From Apodospora peruviana (lineage: Eukaryota; Ascomycota; Sordariomycetes; Sordariales; Lasiosphaeriaceae), in NCBI GenBank assembly GCA_033439685.1, contig JAUEDM010000001.1, positions 4,526,001-4,590,000 on the forward strand: a DNA stretch of 64,000 nt, given 5' to 3'. Of the stretch, positions 35,840-47,393 are shown one piece after another. How positions within the stretch are numbered: position 1 is the stretch's first letter; each line of letters begins with the position of its first letter. The translations under genes and the position numbers were made by a program. Below the pieces are notes generated by a model. That model searched no databases. It worked only from the letters and a program-made list of their open reading frames with translations, and had not been told where the DNA came from.

Positions 35840-36488
35840 TTTCGGTTGCTCTTGTTCTTTTTGGTAAGAGGTGGACGGAGGTGTTGTCTTGTGAGCACTG
35901 CCGCTGCTGTTGTTGGGGATGTTCAGGCTACGGTTGTTAGTGTTGAAGAACGGAAGAGGAGTGGTGGGATATGCGGCTTGGAAAACCTAGACAGTAACAA
36001 TGTTGCTTCCAACTGCCTGTGACATCGCATGGAGTAGGTAATGTAGGTAGGTAGGTTCGAGTGAGGCCCGTGTTTGGGCCAAGTGATGTGATGGATACCT
36101 TGCTTAATTGGACCTTCTGAGCTGAAGGACCTCCCGTCTGTTGTTCTGGACGAGGAGCCAATGCAGGAACCGCCCTGGCCGCCACGGGCAACTCCCGAAC
36201 CCACCACGTCTTTGGGCGGGGTCCGGGAGCTGTAATGGTGGCATACGTCACCGCTTCAGGGGGTGCCACTATCGCATTAGGTACGTATTCGGTACGTACC
36301 CCATGAGCAACTTTGGCGTGAGTATCGTCAATATTCAGGGGAGGAGCCTGAATAATAGACAAATCTATAAATCCGTATTCGACTAGTACCTTACACATAT
36401 ACTTATACACTTTATATACTTAGCTTATATCTACGGTACTGCCACATGAATCTGGGATTGTTGACTCCAACACAATAATAGTCTTACA
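35840..36488. other. Intergenic 649 bp
   Basis: Maf promoter and 3' flank of the threonyl-tRNA synthetase gene (both minus strand). It contains a run of TAGG units (TAGGTAATGTAGGTAGGTAGG, about 36034-36055). No gene is seen. Confidence 0.5.
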
Positions 36489-38048
36489 TCAATGGTACGC
36501 ATCTACCTTAGACCTCATAAAATCCAGCAGCTCCTCCGGCGTCATCTTCATTCCCTTACCAACCGGCTCCTCCCCTTCCACCGGAGGAACACCCGTCGCA
36601 TCAACCGTGACCGTCCTGTTGGCCGCATCCACCTCGCCAACCACAACAATCATGCCGTAACCCTTCTTTTTTGCCTCGCGAATCTTTGCCCCCAGAGCCA
36701 TCGCTCTATCATCAAAGTCGATGGCGAGCTGAGACGGCGCGACCGGGCCACCACTGCTGCTATCACCATCGCATGGTAGCCCCAGCAACACCTGCTGGGC
36801 TCTCCTTGCCCACTCCACCACGGGAGGCTTATCATTGACCGTCAAGATGATGGCCTGCCTGGCATTCAGCCAAAACGGCCACTTACCATTGTAGTGCTCG
36901 ATCAACAGCGCCATTAACCGCTCCACTGATCCCAGGACTGCGCGGTGGATCAGCACCGGCCTGACCGACCCAAACACGCCGAGCGCATCCGCGTCGGTCG
37001 TCGTCTCGCCTCTCTGCTCCGCCTCGGGCGCGGGTGCCTGGTACTCGAGCTCGAACCGCTTCGGCAGCTGGAAGTCGAGCTGAATCGTGGCCGTTTGGTG
37101 CTCCTTCCCGTCCGAGTCCTTGAGGATGACATCAATCTTGGGACCATAAAAGGCACCGTCGCCCTCGTTGAGGGTCCACGACTGCCCGCACGCGTCGAGC
37201 GCCCGTGTTAGGGAGCTCTCGGCCTGCTCCCAGTCTTGTAGGCTACCGATGTAGTGCTCCAGGGGCCGCGTCGAGAGGGCCAACCGGTAAGGGCCCAGAC
37301 GGAAAACACTGTACGCGACGCGGATGAAATCGAGCGTTTTGCGGATCTCGTCCTCGATTTGCGATGGCCGGCAGAAGATGTGGCCGTCGTCCTGGTGGAA
37401 CCGCCGCACGCGCGTGAGGCCGCTCAGCGCGCCCGAGATCTCGTTTCGGTGCAGCGGGCTGAAGTCGGCATAGCGGATGGGCAGTTCGCGATAGCTCCGT
37501 TTCTGCGAGGCAAAGACGAGGCAGTGGCCCGGGCAGTTCATCGGCTTGAGGCCGTATTCGTCCTCCCCGCTGTTCTCCTGGTTGCTATCGGCGCGCACGG
37601 GCGACGTGCTTGTCACCGTGTACATATCCTCGGCGTAGTTTTCGAGATGGCCCGATTTTGCCCATAGCGACTTTTTGTAGATTGTCGGGGTGATAACTTC
37701 CTGGAAGCCATAGTGTACGTATTGTTTCCGGAGGAAGTCGACGAGTCGATTGAATATGCGCGCGCCGTTCGGAAGGAGGATCGGCGACCCGGGGCTATAT
37801 ATAGACGTCGTGAAGAGTTCTTGCTGGAGTCCGATGTCGCGGTGGTCGGCATTTGGTTTGGGTAGGGGACTGAAGCTGGGAATGGCGGTTGCGACGGCGC
37901 TGGTGTTGCTGGTGCTGGTGCTGGGGGGTTCGCAGTACGAGCAGAGCCGTGACTGTAATTGAACTTGCAGACTTGAGAGCGCCCGTGGTCTCCTAACCTG
38001 CTTCATGAGCGCCTGGGAGGTCCATCTCGGCACTCGAAGGGAGATCAT
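36489..38048 (-). CDS. mst1: Mitochondrial threonyl-tRNA synthetase
   Basis: Class II synthetase that charges mitochondrial tRNA-Thr. A single exon encodes 519 residues from the ATG at 38048. The first 50 residues are basic and Ser/Ala-rich without acidic clusters, consistent with a mitochondrial presequence. The TGS and editing domains found in cytosolic ThrRS are absent, as in yeast Mst1. The catalytic core starts near residue 75 (DIGLQQELF) and has motif 1 (LRKQYVHYGFQEVITPTIY), GLKPMNCPGHCLVF, motif 2 (RYADFSPLHRNEISGALSG, RVRRFHQDDGHIFC) and motif 3 (PVLIHRAVLGSVERLMALLI). The anticodon-binding domain follows (PFWLNARQAIILTVND, GYGMIVVVGEVDA). It carries a short insert of Asn/Glu-rich residues before GLKPMNCPG. 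The 3' neighbour promoter is close, but no shared control is visible. Confidence 0.94.
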   Translation of the reverse strand: MISLRVPRWTSQALMKQVRRPRALSSLQVQLQSRLCSYCEPPSTSTSNTSAVATAIPSFSPLPKPNADHRDIGLQQELFTTSIYSPGSPILLPNGARIFNRLVDFLRKQYVHYGFQEVITPTIYKKSLWAKSGHLENYAEDMYTVTSTSPVRADSNQENSGEDEYGLKPMNCPGHCLVFASQKRSYRELPIRYADFSPLHRNEISGALSGLTRVRRFHQDDGHIFCRPSQIEDEIRKTLDFIRVAYSVFRLGPYRLALSTRPLEHYIGSLQDWEQAESSLTRALDACGQSWTLNEGDGAFYGPKIDVILKDSDGKEHQTATIQLDFQLPKRFELEYQAPAPEAEQRGETTTDADALGVFGSVRPVLIHRAVLGSVERLMALLIEHYNGKWPFWLNARQAIILTVNDKPPVVEWARRAQQVLLGLPCDGDSSSGGPVAPSQLAIDFDDRAMALGAKIREAKKKGYGMIVVVGEVDAANRTVTVDATGVPPVEGEEPVGKGMKMTPEELLDFMRSKVDAYH

Positions 38049-38794
38049 CCCGTCCGTCAGTCTCTCACGGCTTTATCGTCGTCCAAACCGCGTGTGACCT
38101 TGACCCGAACGTTTTATTCAAAGAATGCTTCGCTCAGAGGTCCAGGTCTTGGCTTCGATTAGGTGGGCTTCAGTGACACCCCTGCTCCTGCTGCAAGGGA
38201 CGACTGGCCGGCAAGTTGGCGTCATGCGTGCCCGCTATCCATTCACACAGTGCTCTCCGCTCAGGTTAATCGCTCTGCTCACAGTGAAACAAAGCCCCAG
38301 CCACCGATCGCACACTGCTTGACCAATCCATGTTCACCCAAGCATCTCGGCCCAACGACGTAACCTCGAGAGTCTTTTCCCGGACAAGGATCTTCGCAAC
38401 TCTGTAAATCGGCATCGCTATCTTTCCATCATCAAGATTCCCATCCTTCACTTTTACAAACATTGCTCACACCTACATCTTGTTGCCTATACTATTGTAT
38501 TTGTGACTCATATATTGTCTGTGCGCACCTTTCTGCTCCGCACGGAACTGCCCGTCTACCTAGCACCTTTTGTCCATAAACCCCCACACTCCGCGATCGA
38601 CGAGCCTATAGAAGCCCGCTTCTACCTTCACGAAACCTTACATCTGCAGCCACTCAAACTCCATATTGCCACCGCGACACGCGACGCGTTAACCCTCCAA
38701 ACATCGCACCCCCGCCGACCGTCAACCAACGTCTATAAAAGCATCAACTCTGGTTGTGCGCGCGCGCGGCACATGCGCTTCCCACTCGCCCATC
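38049..38794. other. Divergent promoter region, 746 bp
   Basis: Between mst1 (-) and a membrane protein gene (+). TATAAAA at 38734-38740, 55 bp before the downstream ATG, is a plausible TATA box. Nothing else is recognised. Confidence 0.5.
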
Positions 38795-40576
38795 ATGGCG
38801 GGTTCATCCACAACGCGAAAGCGCGAGATGCACGTGTCCAGTTCCTGGCGCATGGTCGAGGGGGGTGAGAACGACAGCTTCGACACGTCGATCCTGCCCG
38901 ACGTCGACGAGGACGAGCTCATCATCTCCAGCGGGAGCGATCCGTCGCAGCTGTCCGGGTCGCAACCCTTTAGTCTTGGCGGCGGTTCCCAGCCGTTTAG
39001 TATCAGTGGCTCGCAAGACGACAATATCGAGGACTTTCTCAGCAAGGCTGAACACGACGAGCAGGTTATCATGCGGTCACCGTTCCGCCCGTCGGTGCCG
39101 CAGTCTGTGCGGCACTCGTCGAGGGAGGCCATCGGGCGTCATCGCGTGTCCGAGCCGGAGTTCTATATGCCCAGGGTCGAGGTGGAGAGTCCGAGCCGTG
39201 ACAGTAACCGCTCTTCCAGGACGGTGCGCGCCGCTGGTCCGCCGTCAATGCCAGGGCTGAGGCGCCGCGGACAGCAGCAGTCTGGAAGCCCTGCCAAGGC
39301 CGGTCGCCAACGAGACACGAAATCAGGGGAACAGCAAAGGCCGTCGGTGAGTGACCGATTATCGGACTCGTTACCCGGCGCCATGCTGGACGTGCTCTCG
39401 TGGCTGTTTGGACTAGTCGGGCTGGCATTCAGATATGCGCAAAAGCCGCTGGCCGTCCTGGTGTCGCTCTACCTCATCTTTGGCGGCTTCATAATCGTGC
39501 AGAACATGGCAACCAAGTCGATCTACACCTCGCTGTCCCCGATATGCCGGATCCCCGGCGCGTCGTGGCTCGACCTGCCGTTTTGTCCCGACATCATTCC
39601 AAAGGAAGGCCAGGAAATGAAGACGGGTAGGGGCAAACGGCCTGTCGAGTTTGACGGACTGATGGACATCCAGGACCGCTTCGAGGAAGTTCTCGAAAAG
39701 TCGGCCCAAGGAGTCTCACTGCCGATGGAGATGAAGCGCTCGGAGGCGTCGGTCCGCGATTTACGGACCATGGTGCGCTACAGCAATCTGCAGAATAAAG
39801 AGGAGCTCGTCCTGGAGTTTGACGGCTTCATTGACACGGCGCGGACGGCGTCGAACGATCTGCAGAAATTCAATACGCATGTGGGTTCCGCGGTCGACTC
39901 GGTTATCAGCATCAACCGGTGGACGTCGCGCTATCTGGACGGGCTGGCCAACGAGGACAACTCCCGCGGCCTGCTTGGGGAGTGGGTGAGCTGGATGTTT
40001 GCTCCGTTCCAGCCGGCCGTGTTCTCGGAGCGCAACTTGTTGGATAAGTACATTGAGCACACGGCGCTCGTGTCGGACAAGATTGCGGATCTCATCATCG
40101 AGGCGCAGGCGGTGTTGAGGACGCTGTCCAAAGCGGAAGATCACTTGGGGATTATTTACGACTTTGTTGCGCGCACGCAGAAATCGGTGCAGAGCAGGAA
40201 GGACGAGATACTTTGGACGCTGTGGACGCTGGTCGGCGCCAACACGCGGCATCTGCATAATCTGAATAGTCAGCTGTCGCTGCTGAGGCAGGTTGATAGT
40301 CAGCGGTCGGACGCGGTCGCGCAGGTTAGTGAGTTGATTGTTGAGCTGGAGAAGATTCAGGCTGGCCTAGGGGATCTGAGGGACCGCGTGGCCGAGCCGG
40401 AGCTTGTTAGGGGCAAGGTCAAGGTCCCGCTGAGTGTTCATATTGAGACGATTAATCGCGGGGTGGACAGGTTGGAGGTGGCGAGGGGACGGATCAGGGC
40501 AATTGAGAATGATCGGATCAGTGAGGTGTTGGTGAGGGGGAAGGATGGGGAGGAGAGGTTGATTGAGTCGAGATGA
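38795..40576 (+). CDS. Membrane protein with coiled-coil C-terminus, unknown function
   Basis: A single exon encodes 593 residues from the ATG at 38795 (MAGSSTTRKREMHVSS); codons further upstream in frame lack an ATG. Residues 1-190 are Ser/Gly/Gln-rich and disordered, with a twice-repeated SQPFS motif. Two hydrophobic stretches (about 196-213 and 218-238, separated by RYAQK) could form a hairpin or one spanning helix plus an amphipathic one. The conserved-looking loop CRIPGASWLDLPFCPD follows. From about 280 to the end the protein is helical with heptad-like patterns and likely long coiled coils; WTSRYLDGLA, LGEWVSWMFAPFQPAVFSE and DEILWTLWTLVGANTRHLH are distinctive. I cannot name a family. 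It may be a conserved fungal envelope or ER membrane protein, but that is inference. The genes around it (mst1, urease) give no hint. Confidence 0.78.
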   Translation: MAGSSTTRKREMHVSSSWRMVEGGENDSFDTSILPDVDEDELIISSGSDPSQLSGSQPFSLGGGSQPFSISGSQDDNIEDFLSKAEHDEQVIMRSPFRPSVPQSVRHSSREAIGRHRVSEPEFYMPRVEVESPSRDSNRSSRTVRAAGPPSMPGLRRRGQQQSGSPAKAGRQRDTKSGEQQRPSVSDRLSDSLPGAMLDVLSWLFGLVGLAFRYAQKPLAVLVSLYLIFGGFIIVQNMATKSIYTSLSPICRIPGASWLDLPFCPDIIPKEGQEMKTGRGKRPVEFDGLMDIQDRFEEVLEKSAQGVSLPMEMKRSEASVRDLRTMVRYSNLQNKEELVLEFDGFIDTARTASNDLQKFNTHVGSAVDSVISINRWTSRYLDGLANEDNSRGLLGEWVSWMFAPFQPAVFSERNLLDKYIEHTALVSDKIADLIIEAQAVLRTLSKAEDHLGIIYDFVARTQKSVQSRKDEILWTLWTLVGANTRHLHNLNSQLSLLRQVDSQRSDAVAQVSELIVELEKIQAGLGDLRDRVAEPELVRGKVKVPLSVHIETINRGVDRLEVARGRIRAIENDRISEVLVRGKDGEERLIESR

Positions 40577-41351
40577 TGGTATCATGATGGCGTCTCGGAA
40601 ATGAGGAAAGTGATTATGTGCCTATGGTCAAGCAATGCAAATTTTTGGGAATGGAGAATCGTTTTGTGTTGGTTTGGGTTTGGATTGTACGGGACTTTTG
40701 ATATACCATTTCAGGACTACACATATGTTGTTGGCGAGCAAGATAAGGTAGGTACACACATGCATCATGATGTTTAGGGGTACAGGTTAGTGATGATGGC
40801 GTTTTGGCCGGTCGAGCAAACAATACCAAATTACCTAGGTAGGAAGCTTTGATTTCAGCAGCACATGATACCACGGTATAACTAAGAACTGTATGTACGA
40901 AAGAAGACTTCGACGTTTTGTGTAATCCGTCAGGTGTTCCGTAATACGGTTCATAACCTTTGATCGCGTTGTGGCCTTACCAGTTTGCAGATGCGGGGTC
41001 TATCGTCCCATCCCACTCCCCGCCTTTCCGCTTGGCCGGCTCCGGGCGTTCGTTCCATGCATGCAGGGAGACAAGACGGCCAGATCATAAATTAGGAGCT
41101 AAACTAACGGGCGGCAGGTGCTGTGGATGCAGGTGGTTTATATTTATATGAGAGATATCAGTGGGGCCGGACGGTATCTGTCTTTCTGTCTCTTTGGGCC
41201 CGTCTCATCTCGTGTCACGCTATTACACTTCCTTTCATTCATCTTCTCCTTTCTTAACTATCATCAGTCTGCCTTACTTAAGAAAACGAAGACCTCGTCC
41301 ATTGTCTATCTGACACGTGAGCCCTAACTGAACTTAGAGTGACTTGTCGAG
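40577..41351. other. Intergenic 775 bp, urease promoter
   Basis: 3' flank of the membrane protein and promoter of urease. GATA-type motifs (GATATC, GGTATCTG) occur near 41153-41178; nitrogen genes of fungi are often under GATA factors, but the match is weak. A TTACCTAGGTAGG motif lies at 40831-40843. No gene is seen. Confidence 0.45.
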
Positions 41352-44137
41352 ATGCATCTCGTTCCGAAAGAGGTTAGTTATTCTCAGATCTGTTCAATAT
41401 GTTGACGGCCGTTATTCGGCTACCTACATATACCACGGAATGTGTTCTCATACGAGTGTGCGTGTGTGACTGGTACAACTTGGCTAACCCATTCATCGGA
41501 GTACAACAACAGCTCGACAAGCTCACTATCTCGCAGTTGGGCTTCTTAGCCCAGCGCCGGCTCGCGCGCGGCGTCAAGCTCAACCACTCGGAAGCTACCG
41601 TAAGCTGATCATCCATCTACTTCCTTCATCCCATGCCAACTTCTTAATAACAATTTGTAGGCCCTCATCGCCAACAACCTGCAAGAACTCATCCGCGATG
41701 GCAACCACACCGTCGCGGACCTCATGGCCCTCGGCGCAACCATGCTCGGCCGCCGCCACGTCCTCCCGGAAGTGACTTCAACACTACACGAGATCCAGGT
41801 CGAGGGCACCTTTCCCTCCGGCACCTATCTAGTAACGGTGCACAACCCAGTCAGCAGCGACGACGGCGACCTATCTCGCGCTCTCTACGGGAGTTTCCTG
41901 CCCGTGCCCAGTCTAGATGCTTTTCCCCTGCCCGAGGCGGCGGCGTACGAAGCCACCAAGCAACCAGGGGCGCTGGTCTGCGCCGTCAAGAGCGGTGGCA
42001 GAGTTACTCTCAACGAGGGCAGGAAACGGATCAAACTCAAGGTGACGAGTAAGGGGGACAGACCGATCCAGGTCGGCAGCCACTACCATTTTGTGGAAAC
42101 GAATCCGCAGCTCGAGTTTGATAGAGGGAGGGCGTACGGGTACCGGCTCGATATTGCGGCGGGAACCTCGGTCAGGTTCGAGCCGGGCGACACCAAGACG
42201 GTGACGCTGGTGGAAATTGGCGGCAAAAAGGTCATTCGCGGGGGCAATAATCTCGCCAGTGGTGTGGTTGATCTCGCGAGGGTGGATGAGATTGTGGCCA
42301 AGTTGCAGCAGGCGGGCTTTGCACATGTTCCCGAGCCGACTACTGGCGATTTTGGAGGAGGAATTGAAGCGTTTACCATGGATCGCGCGGCGTACGCGAC
42401 CATGTTTGGCCCGACGACCGGCGATGTTTTGAGGTTGGGGAGCACGGATCTGTGGGTGAAGGTCGAGAAGGATCTGACCGTTTACGGCGACGAGTGCAAG
42501 TTCGGCGGCGGCAAGACGCTGCGCGAGGGGATGGGCCAGGCGACGGGCCGGTCGGACAGCGACACACTAGATATGGTAATCACGAACGCGCTGATCGTCG
42601 ACTGGACGGGCATCTACAAGGCTGATATCGGTGTCAAGGAGGGTGTTATCGTGGGTATTGGTAAAGCTGGCAACCCGGACGTCATGGACGGTGTCGCTCC
42701 CAACATGATAGTGGGCAGCTGTACCGACATCGTCGCGGGCGAGGGCAAGATCATCACGGCTGGCGGCCTCGATACGCACATCCACTTCATCTGCCCGCAG
42801 CAGGCGTACGAGTCGGTCGCATCAGGCATCACCACCATGCTGGGCGGCGGCACCGGCCCCAGCGCGGGCACGAACGCGACCACCTGCACTCCGGGGGCGC
42901 ACTACATGCGCCAGATGCTGCAGGCGTGCGACACTCTGCCGATCAACATCGGCATCACGGGAAAGGGAAACGACAGCGACCCGACCGCGCTTCGGGAACA
43001 GGTAAACGCCGGCGCGTGCGGCCTCAAGCTGCACGAGGACTGGGGTACTACTCCCGCGGCCATCGATTCGTGTCTGTCTGTGTGCGACGAGACTGACATC
43101 CAGTGCCTGATTCATACGGATACGCTCAACGAGTCCGGGTTTGTAGAGAGTACCATCGCTGCGTTCAAGGGACGCACCATTCATACCTACCACACCGAGG
43201 GCGCGGGCGGCGGCCACGCGCCGGATATCATTTCTGTGGTCGAGCACCCGAACGTGCTGCCGTCGTCGACGAACCCGACCCGTCCTTACACGCGCAACAC
43301 GCTCGACGAACATCTTGATATGTTGATGGTGTGTCATCATCTGTCCAAGAACATACCCGAGGACGTGGCGTTTGCCGAGAGCAGGATTCGCGCCGAGACG
43401 ATTGCTGCCGAGGACGTGCTGCATGATTTGGGAGCTATCAGTATGATGAGCAGCGACAGCCAGGCAATGGGGCGATGTGGTGAGGTTGTGCTACGGACGT
43501 GGAACACGGCGCACAAGAATAAAGTCCAGCGTGGGCAGCTTAAGGAGGACGAAGGCACCGGCGCGGATAACTTTAGGGTCAAGCGGTACGTGAGCAAGTA
43601 CACGATTAACCCGGCACTGGCGCAGGGTATGGCGCACTTTGTTGGAAGTGTGGAGGTGGGCAAGCTTGCGGATCTGGTGGTCTGGGACCCGGCGTGGTTT
43701 GGGGCCAAACCGAGCTTGGTGATTAAGAGTGGGTTGATTGCTTGGGCAATGATGGTAGGTTTCTCTCTTTTTCTCTATGGTGATGAGTTGGGTGATACTA
43801 ATGGTAGATGTTGAAGGGCGACCCGAACGCGTCTATACCCACCGTGCAGCCGGTCATCGCCCGCCCAATGTTCGCGCCGCTCGTGCCGGCCACGAGTGTG
43901 CTGTTCGTGTCGCAGGCGAGCATCGACTCTGGAGCTGTGGGCACGTACGGCCTGCGCAAGCGCGTCGAGGCCGTTAAGGGGTGTCGGGCTGTCGGCAAGA
44001 AGGACATGAAGTTTAATGATGCCATGCCCCGCATGAAGGTCGATCCGGAACGGTACACCGTCGAGGCGGACGGGGAGGTCTGTACGGCTGAGCCGAGCAG
44101 TGAACTGCCGTTGACGCAGAGCTGGTTTGTTTATTGA
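41352..44137 (+). CDS. ure1: Urease (nickel, single-chain)
   Basis: Hydrolyses urea to ammonia and carbamate in the cytosol. Four exons, 41352-41372 (21 nt), 41513-41599, 41661-43754 and 43817-44137, with introns of 140, 61 and 62 nt, give 840 residues, normal for fungal and plant ureases in which gamma, beta and alpha parts are fused. The gamma part starts MHLVPKELDKL; the beta part contains GTFPSGTYLVTVHNP and GSHYHFVETNPQL. The alpha part has nickel ligands in GGLDTHIHFICPQQ, the carbamylated Lys492 in GLKLHEDWG, HTYHTEGAGGGHAPDI, and the mobile-flap VCHHLSKNIPEDVAFAESR with its catalytic His. The last splice acceptor is ambiguous: AAG/GGC at 43816 restores AMMGDPNAS as in other ureases, while TAG at 43807 would add Met-Leu-Lys in frame. 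Accessory genes (ureD/F/G) are not in the window. Confidence 0.96.
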
Positions 44138-45964
44138 CGAGACTATGATAACGGGACAGAGAGGGGAAGGTGATGTTTTTGTTTGTAAAGGGGAAAGATG
44201 GGAATGGGGATTTAAAGGGATTCGACTTGTTCTATGGCTCGACCTTGGATATGTGATTTAGGTAGGTAGGAACGTGGAAATCCTATGCAAAGAAAGAGAG
44301 GATGATATTTTTAAGACGATCTTATCTTATTGATAGTTTATACCATAATTGCAAAATATTCTTTCTTGCGGTTATGGTGGTGGTACGGGTTAGAGCGCCT
44401 ACACTACCTACGCAGCGGTGCAGCGTGGGTGCAAAGAGGGAGAGAATTGCTGAGAGTACCCGGCTGGGGGCAGGTGGTGTTGCTGAATGGAATCAGGAGG
44501 TCAGTTTGGAATAATCCAGGGGTTGAGCCCAGGAGGCTACCTAAGGTGATTAGTGCTACGGGTAGGGAGCTTACAGCTCGATATGTTTACTGTTAAAGCA
44601 CGCCCGGAAACGGATGTCTGATCAGGGTCTCGTGTAGCTTGATACCTTACCTGCAGTACAGTACGGTATTCCAGGGGGTTTGTTTCGCTTGCAAGAGCAT
44701 ATAATCCCTACAGGTAAACAGTAGAGGCTCCTCTCCTAAAGTAAGGTGCCTACGGGTTACCTATCTCACCTTCAGTTAACCTACAAGTTACGTACGTTCA
44801 CTAAGGACAACTGCTGTCGAAACACTAGTAAGGTACGATAGGCACCTTAGGTATCACGAGTATGTACCTGGAAGTCCTTCAAGAGGTTCTCCAACCAGGA
44901 ACTTGACCCTCCCCGCCGCTTTAGGCAGTGCTTTGCATAAAAGCTTGTGTGTGATCTCGCTGCCACTTACACGGCTTGGAGGCATAACATACGAGGACAA
45001 GTTCACTTCCATTGATCCGCTACCTTGTAGAGGTGTGCCAAAAGTTTGACTATCTGCCAGTCTGCTACAATTGAAGTGCCCAAGTTTACAGGCAATAGAG
45101 AACGCAGTGGAGAGGCAACGCCGCCTTAGCTGCCATGCGGTATATCACGCTTGTCGTCTGATCAGACCCGGCACAGGTCGTTAGTCCACCGGCAGGTAAC
45201 TCAAGCCAGGTCATGTATCCATCCACCCCTCCAACTGCAAATAAGCATGTTCGCATTCAACCAAGTTACAGAGGTGATAGGTAGACGCTTGTGGAACTCA
45301 AGTGGCACGACATACCTCACTTTGATAGCACAAGTAATCCGAACTAATGACATAAGCCATAATTGAAGCAGTTCACATATGATAAACGTTAATCATTGAA
45401 ACCTATTTCTCGTTCGATCTGCCGCTAATTTATAACCCGTTGCTCGCCCGGCAAAGCAAGTGAAAGCAAGCTGGAACTGATAGACTAAATACAATATCAC
45501 GACCGTCGTGTCAAAAGACAAATCGCAAACAACCAAGGAGAGAACAGACCAAAAGCCCCTATATCCCTAAACCTCCTGGCCACCAACCAGTTTCCTCCCA
45601 TCCCACCTTGTATAGGCAGTCACCAGCAAAGTAAACCTCTACCCACCGTAAACCTATGTAGTAAAAGTAATTTTCAGCAGCGACATCCTCCCCTGTGTCC
45701 CAGAAACCCCGTCATTCAAATCATACAATATAGAAAACCAACCTAACCCCCGGAATAGAACAGCCGTCATAAGAGAGGAAACCAGCACTGATATTTTCGA
45801 CTCGCGTCTCCAATGAGAACCCATGCCACCTCAGAACTTGCCCGAACAATCGACTTGGACGCCGACCGCTGTGTCAAGGAGAGGGTATCTTTAAAATGAA
45901 AAGTGAAAGGATGTGATCGCGAATGAGGTATCATGGGAATAAAGAACAGGTAAAGACATGTTTC
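44138..45964. other. Convergent intergenic, 1.8 kb
   Basis: Between urease (+) and the HMG-box gene (-). ORFs are short and unconvincing. It contains GGTAGGTAGG (44260-44271) and CACCTTAGGTA (about 44840) motifs of the type scattered over intergenic DNA in this window. No gene is seen. Confidence 0.5.
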
Positions 45965-47393
45965 TTAGTTCTTGGTCTTCTTGCGACCGGACTTCTTTGG
46001 CTCCTCAATCAGGTCAGCCGCCTTGGATGTCCGCTTGCGCTTCTTGGCCTCGGGGCTCACCGGCGTTGCCGCGATCTTAGCGGGCTCGGCTTCGGCAGCA
46101 GCGGGGGTAGCAGTCTTGCGCTTGCGAGTGACGCCGGCCTTCTTTGGGGTCTTAGCCGCAGGAGGCTCTTCTTCGGAATCCTCGGGCACAGCGGCCTGCT
46201 GAAGCGACAGCTGCTGGGCGATAGCATCTTGGTCGTTGCCGCCCGTCTCTTCAACGGCACCAGTTGGGGGCATCTCGATGTGGAAGTCGTCGGCGTACTT
46301 AATCGCCTCCTCGTCTGTCATGTTCTTGGCGTTTTGGTTTCCTGATTTATAGGAGTGGACGCGGGCATTGTACAGGCGGAGGTTGTACTGGTAAGCCGTA
46401 TTCCAGCCGGCCTTCTCAGCAGCTCCCATGACCGACCAGCGGCGTTGACCCTCTTCCTGGACCGCGCCCTTCGGGGCATCTTCTCCAAGGTCATTGGCGA
46501 TGATGGGCCGAGCAGTCTGCATGTAGAGGAAGTAGGGGGTCAAGGGACGCTTGGGTGCGTTGGGATCATGAGTGCGCTTCTTGCGCTCCTTCTTCTCCTC
46601 TACCGGCGCCACCGGGGGAGCAAAAGCAGCCGGGAGCAGGTTGCCAAGAACACCACTGAATTGCTCCAGATCAGCTCCATTATCAAGGCCAGTACCCTCG
46701 CCCAGAAGCAAGTTGGTCTGGCGAAGGTAGTCTTGAGAGAAACTCTTGATCAGGTCCTGGATGGTCATGAACCTTTGAAACACCTTTGGGTCTTTGTTAG
46801 CAACATGCACCGCGTAATAATATTTGTTCAAAACAAAGTATACAGATATTTTTCTTGTGGCCATAGCTCCAGACGCGCTGGGTGCTCTGAAAACAGACAC
46901 ATGTAAACAAGAGCCGGGGTCAAACAGCCAAGCGTCCAGGCATGCAGAATGCATCGATGCGCTACTACACTTGATAGTAGCGCGATCGGTGTGGTTATTC
47001 ACAGCTCATTGCAAGGAAGCAGTGTTTTGCAGCATGTGGTCGTGGTGTTATGATTCCATACAGTGGTTGTGACGCGATGATACACGGGATTGTGGTGATA
47101 GATGATTATGGAAACAGACGTCGAGGCGGAATGGTGGGGTTCGGCGCGTGAGCTCTGGGGTGAAAAGGAGAGATGTGCAAAGAGAGCGTTGGGGGATAAA
47201 AGGTGGTGCAAGTAAATGACAGGCAACCTTGAAATTGACTGCGCAACTGGAAGCTAGGCGAGGCGGAAAAGTGAAGAGGAAATGTGCTTACCGAGTCTCG
47301 GACGCGAACGAATTGTTCAACATCGATCACACGCGGCTGCACTGCGCTAGGCTTGGGTGCATCGACGGCCTTGTTCTTGGGTGGGCGTGGCAT
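45965..47393 (-). CDS. HMG-box chromatin protein
   Basis: Nuclear high-mobility-group box protein that bends DNA. Exon 1 is 47393-47292 (34 codons); exon 2 is 46783-45965 (273 codons); the 508-nt intron joins RVRDS to VFQRFMTIQ in phase, 306 residues in all. The ORF in exon 2 could otherwise be read from an ATG inside the intron. Residues 1-30 are a Pro/Lys-rich lead, then a helical region (DVEQFVRVRDSVFQRFMTIQ) that precedes the HMG box and a short Pro/Glu-rich linker. The box (about residues 105-180) begins HDPNAPKRPLTPYFLYMQT and includes RRWSVMGAAEKAGWNTAYQ. The C-terminus is Ala/Lys-rich with several basic blocks (KRKRT, KKSGRKK), likely nuclear signals. This layout matches the Hmo1/HMGB-like proteins of filamentous fungi; an exact orthologue cannot be named. 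Confidence 0.88.

Noticed and set aside
42822..43424. Minus-strand 200-codon ORF opposite urease
   Set aside because: Fully antisense to conserved urease sequence; no domain.
45965..47002. Continuous 345-codon reading of the HMG-box ORF beginning inside the intron
   Set aside because: The first 70 codons are not conserved protein; splicing from MPRPPKNKAV gives a consistent protein. A shorter start inside the intron remains possible and is listed as a finding.
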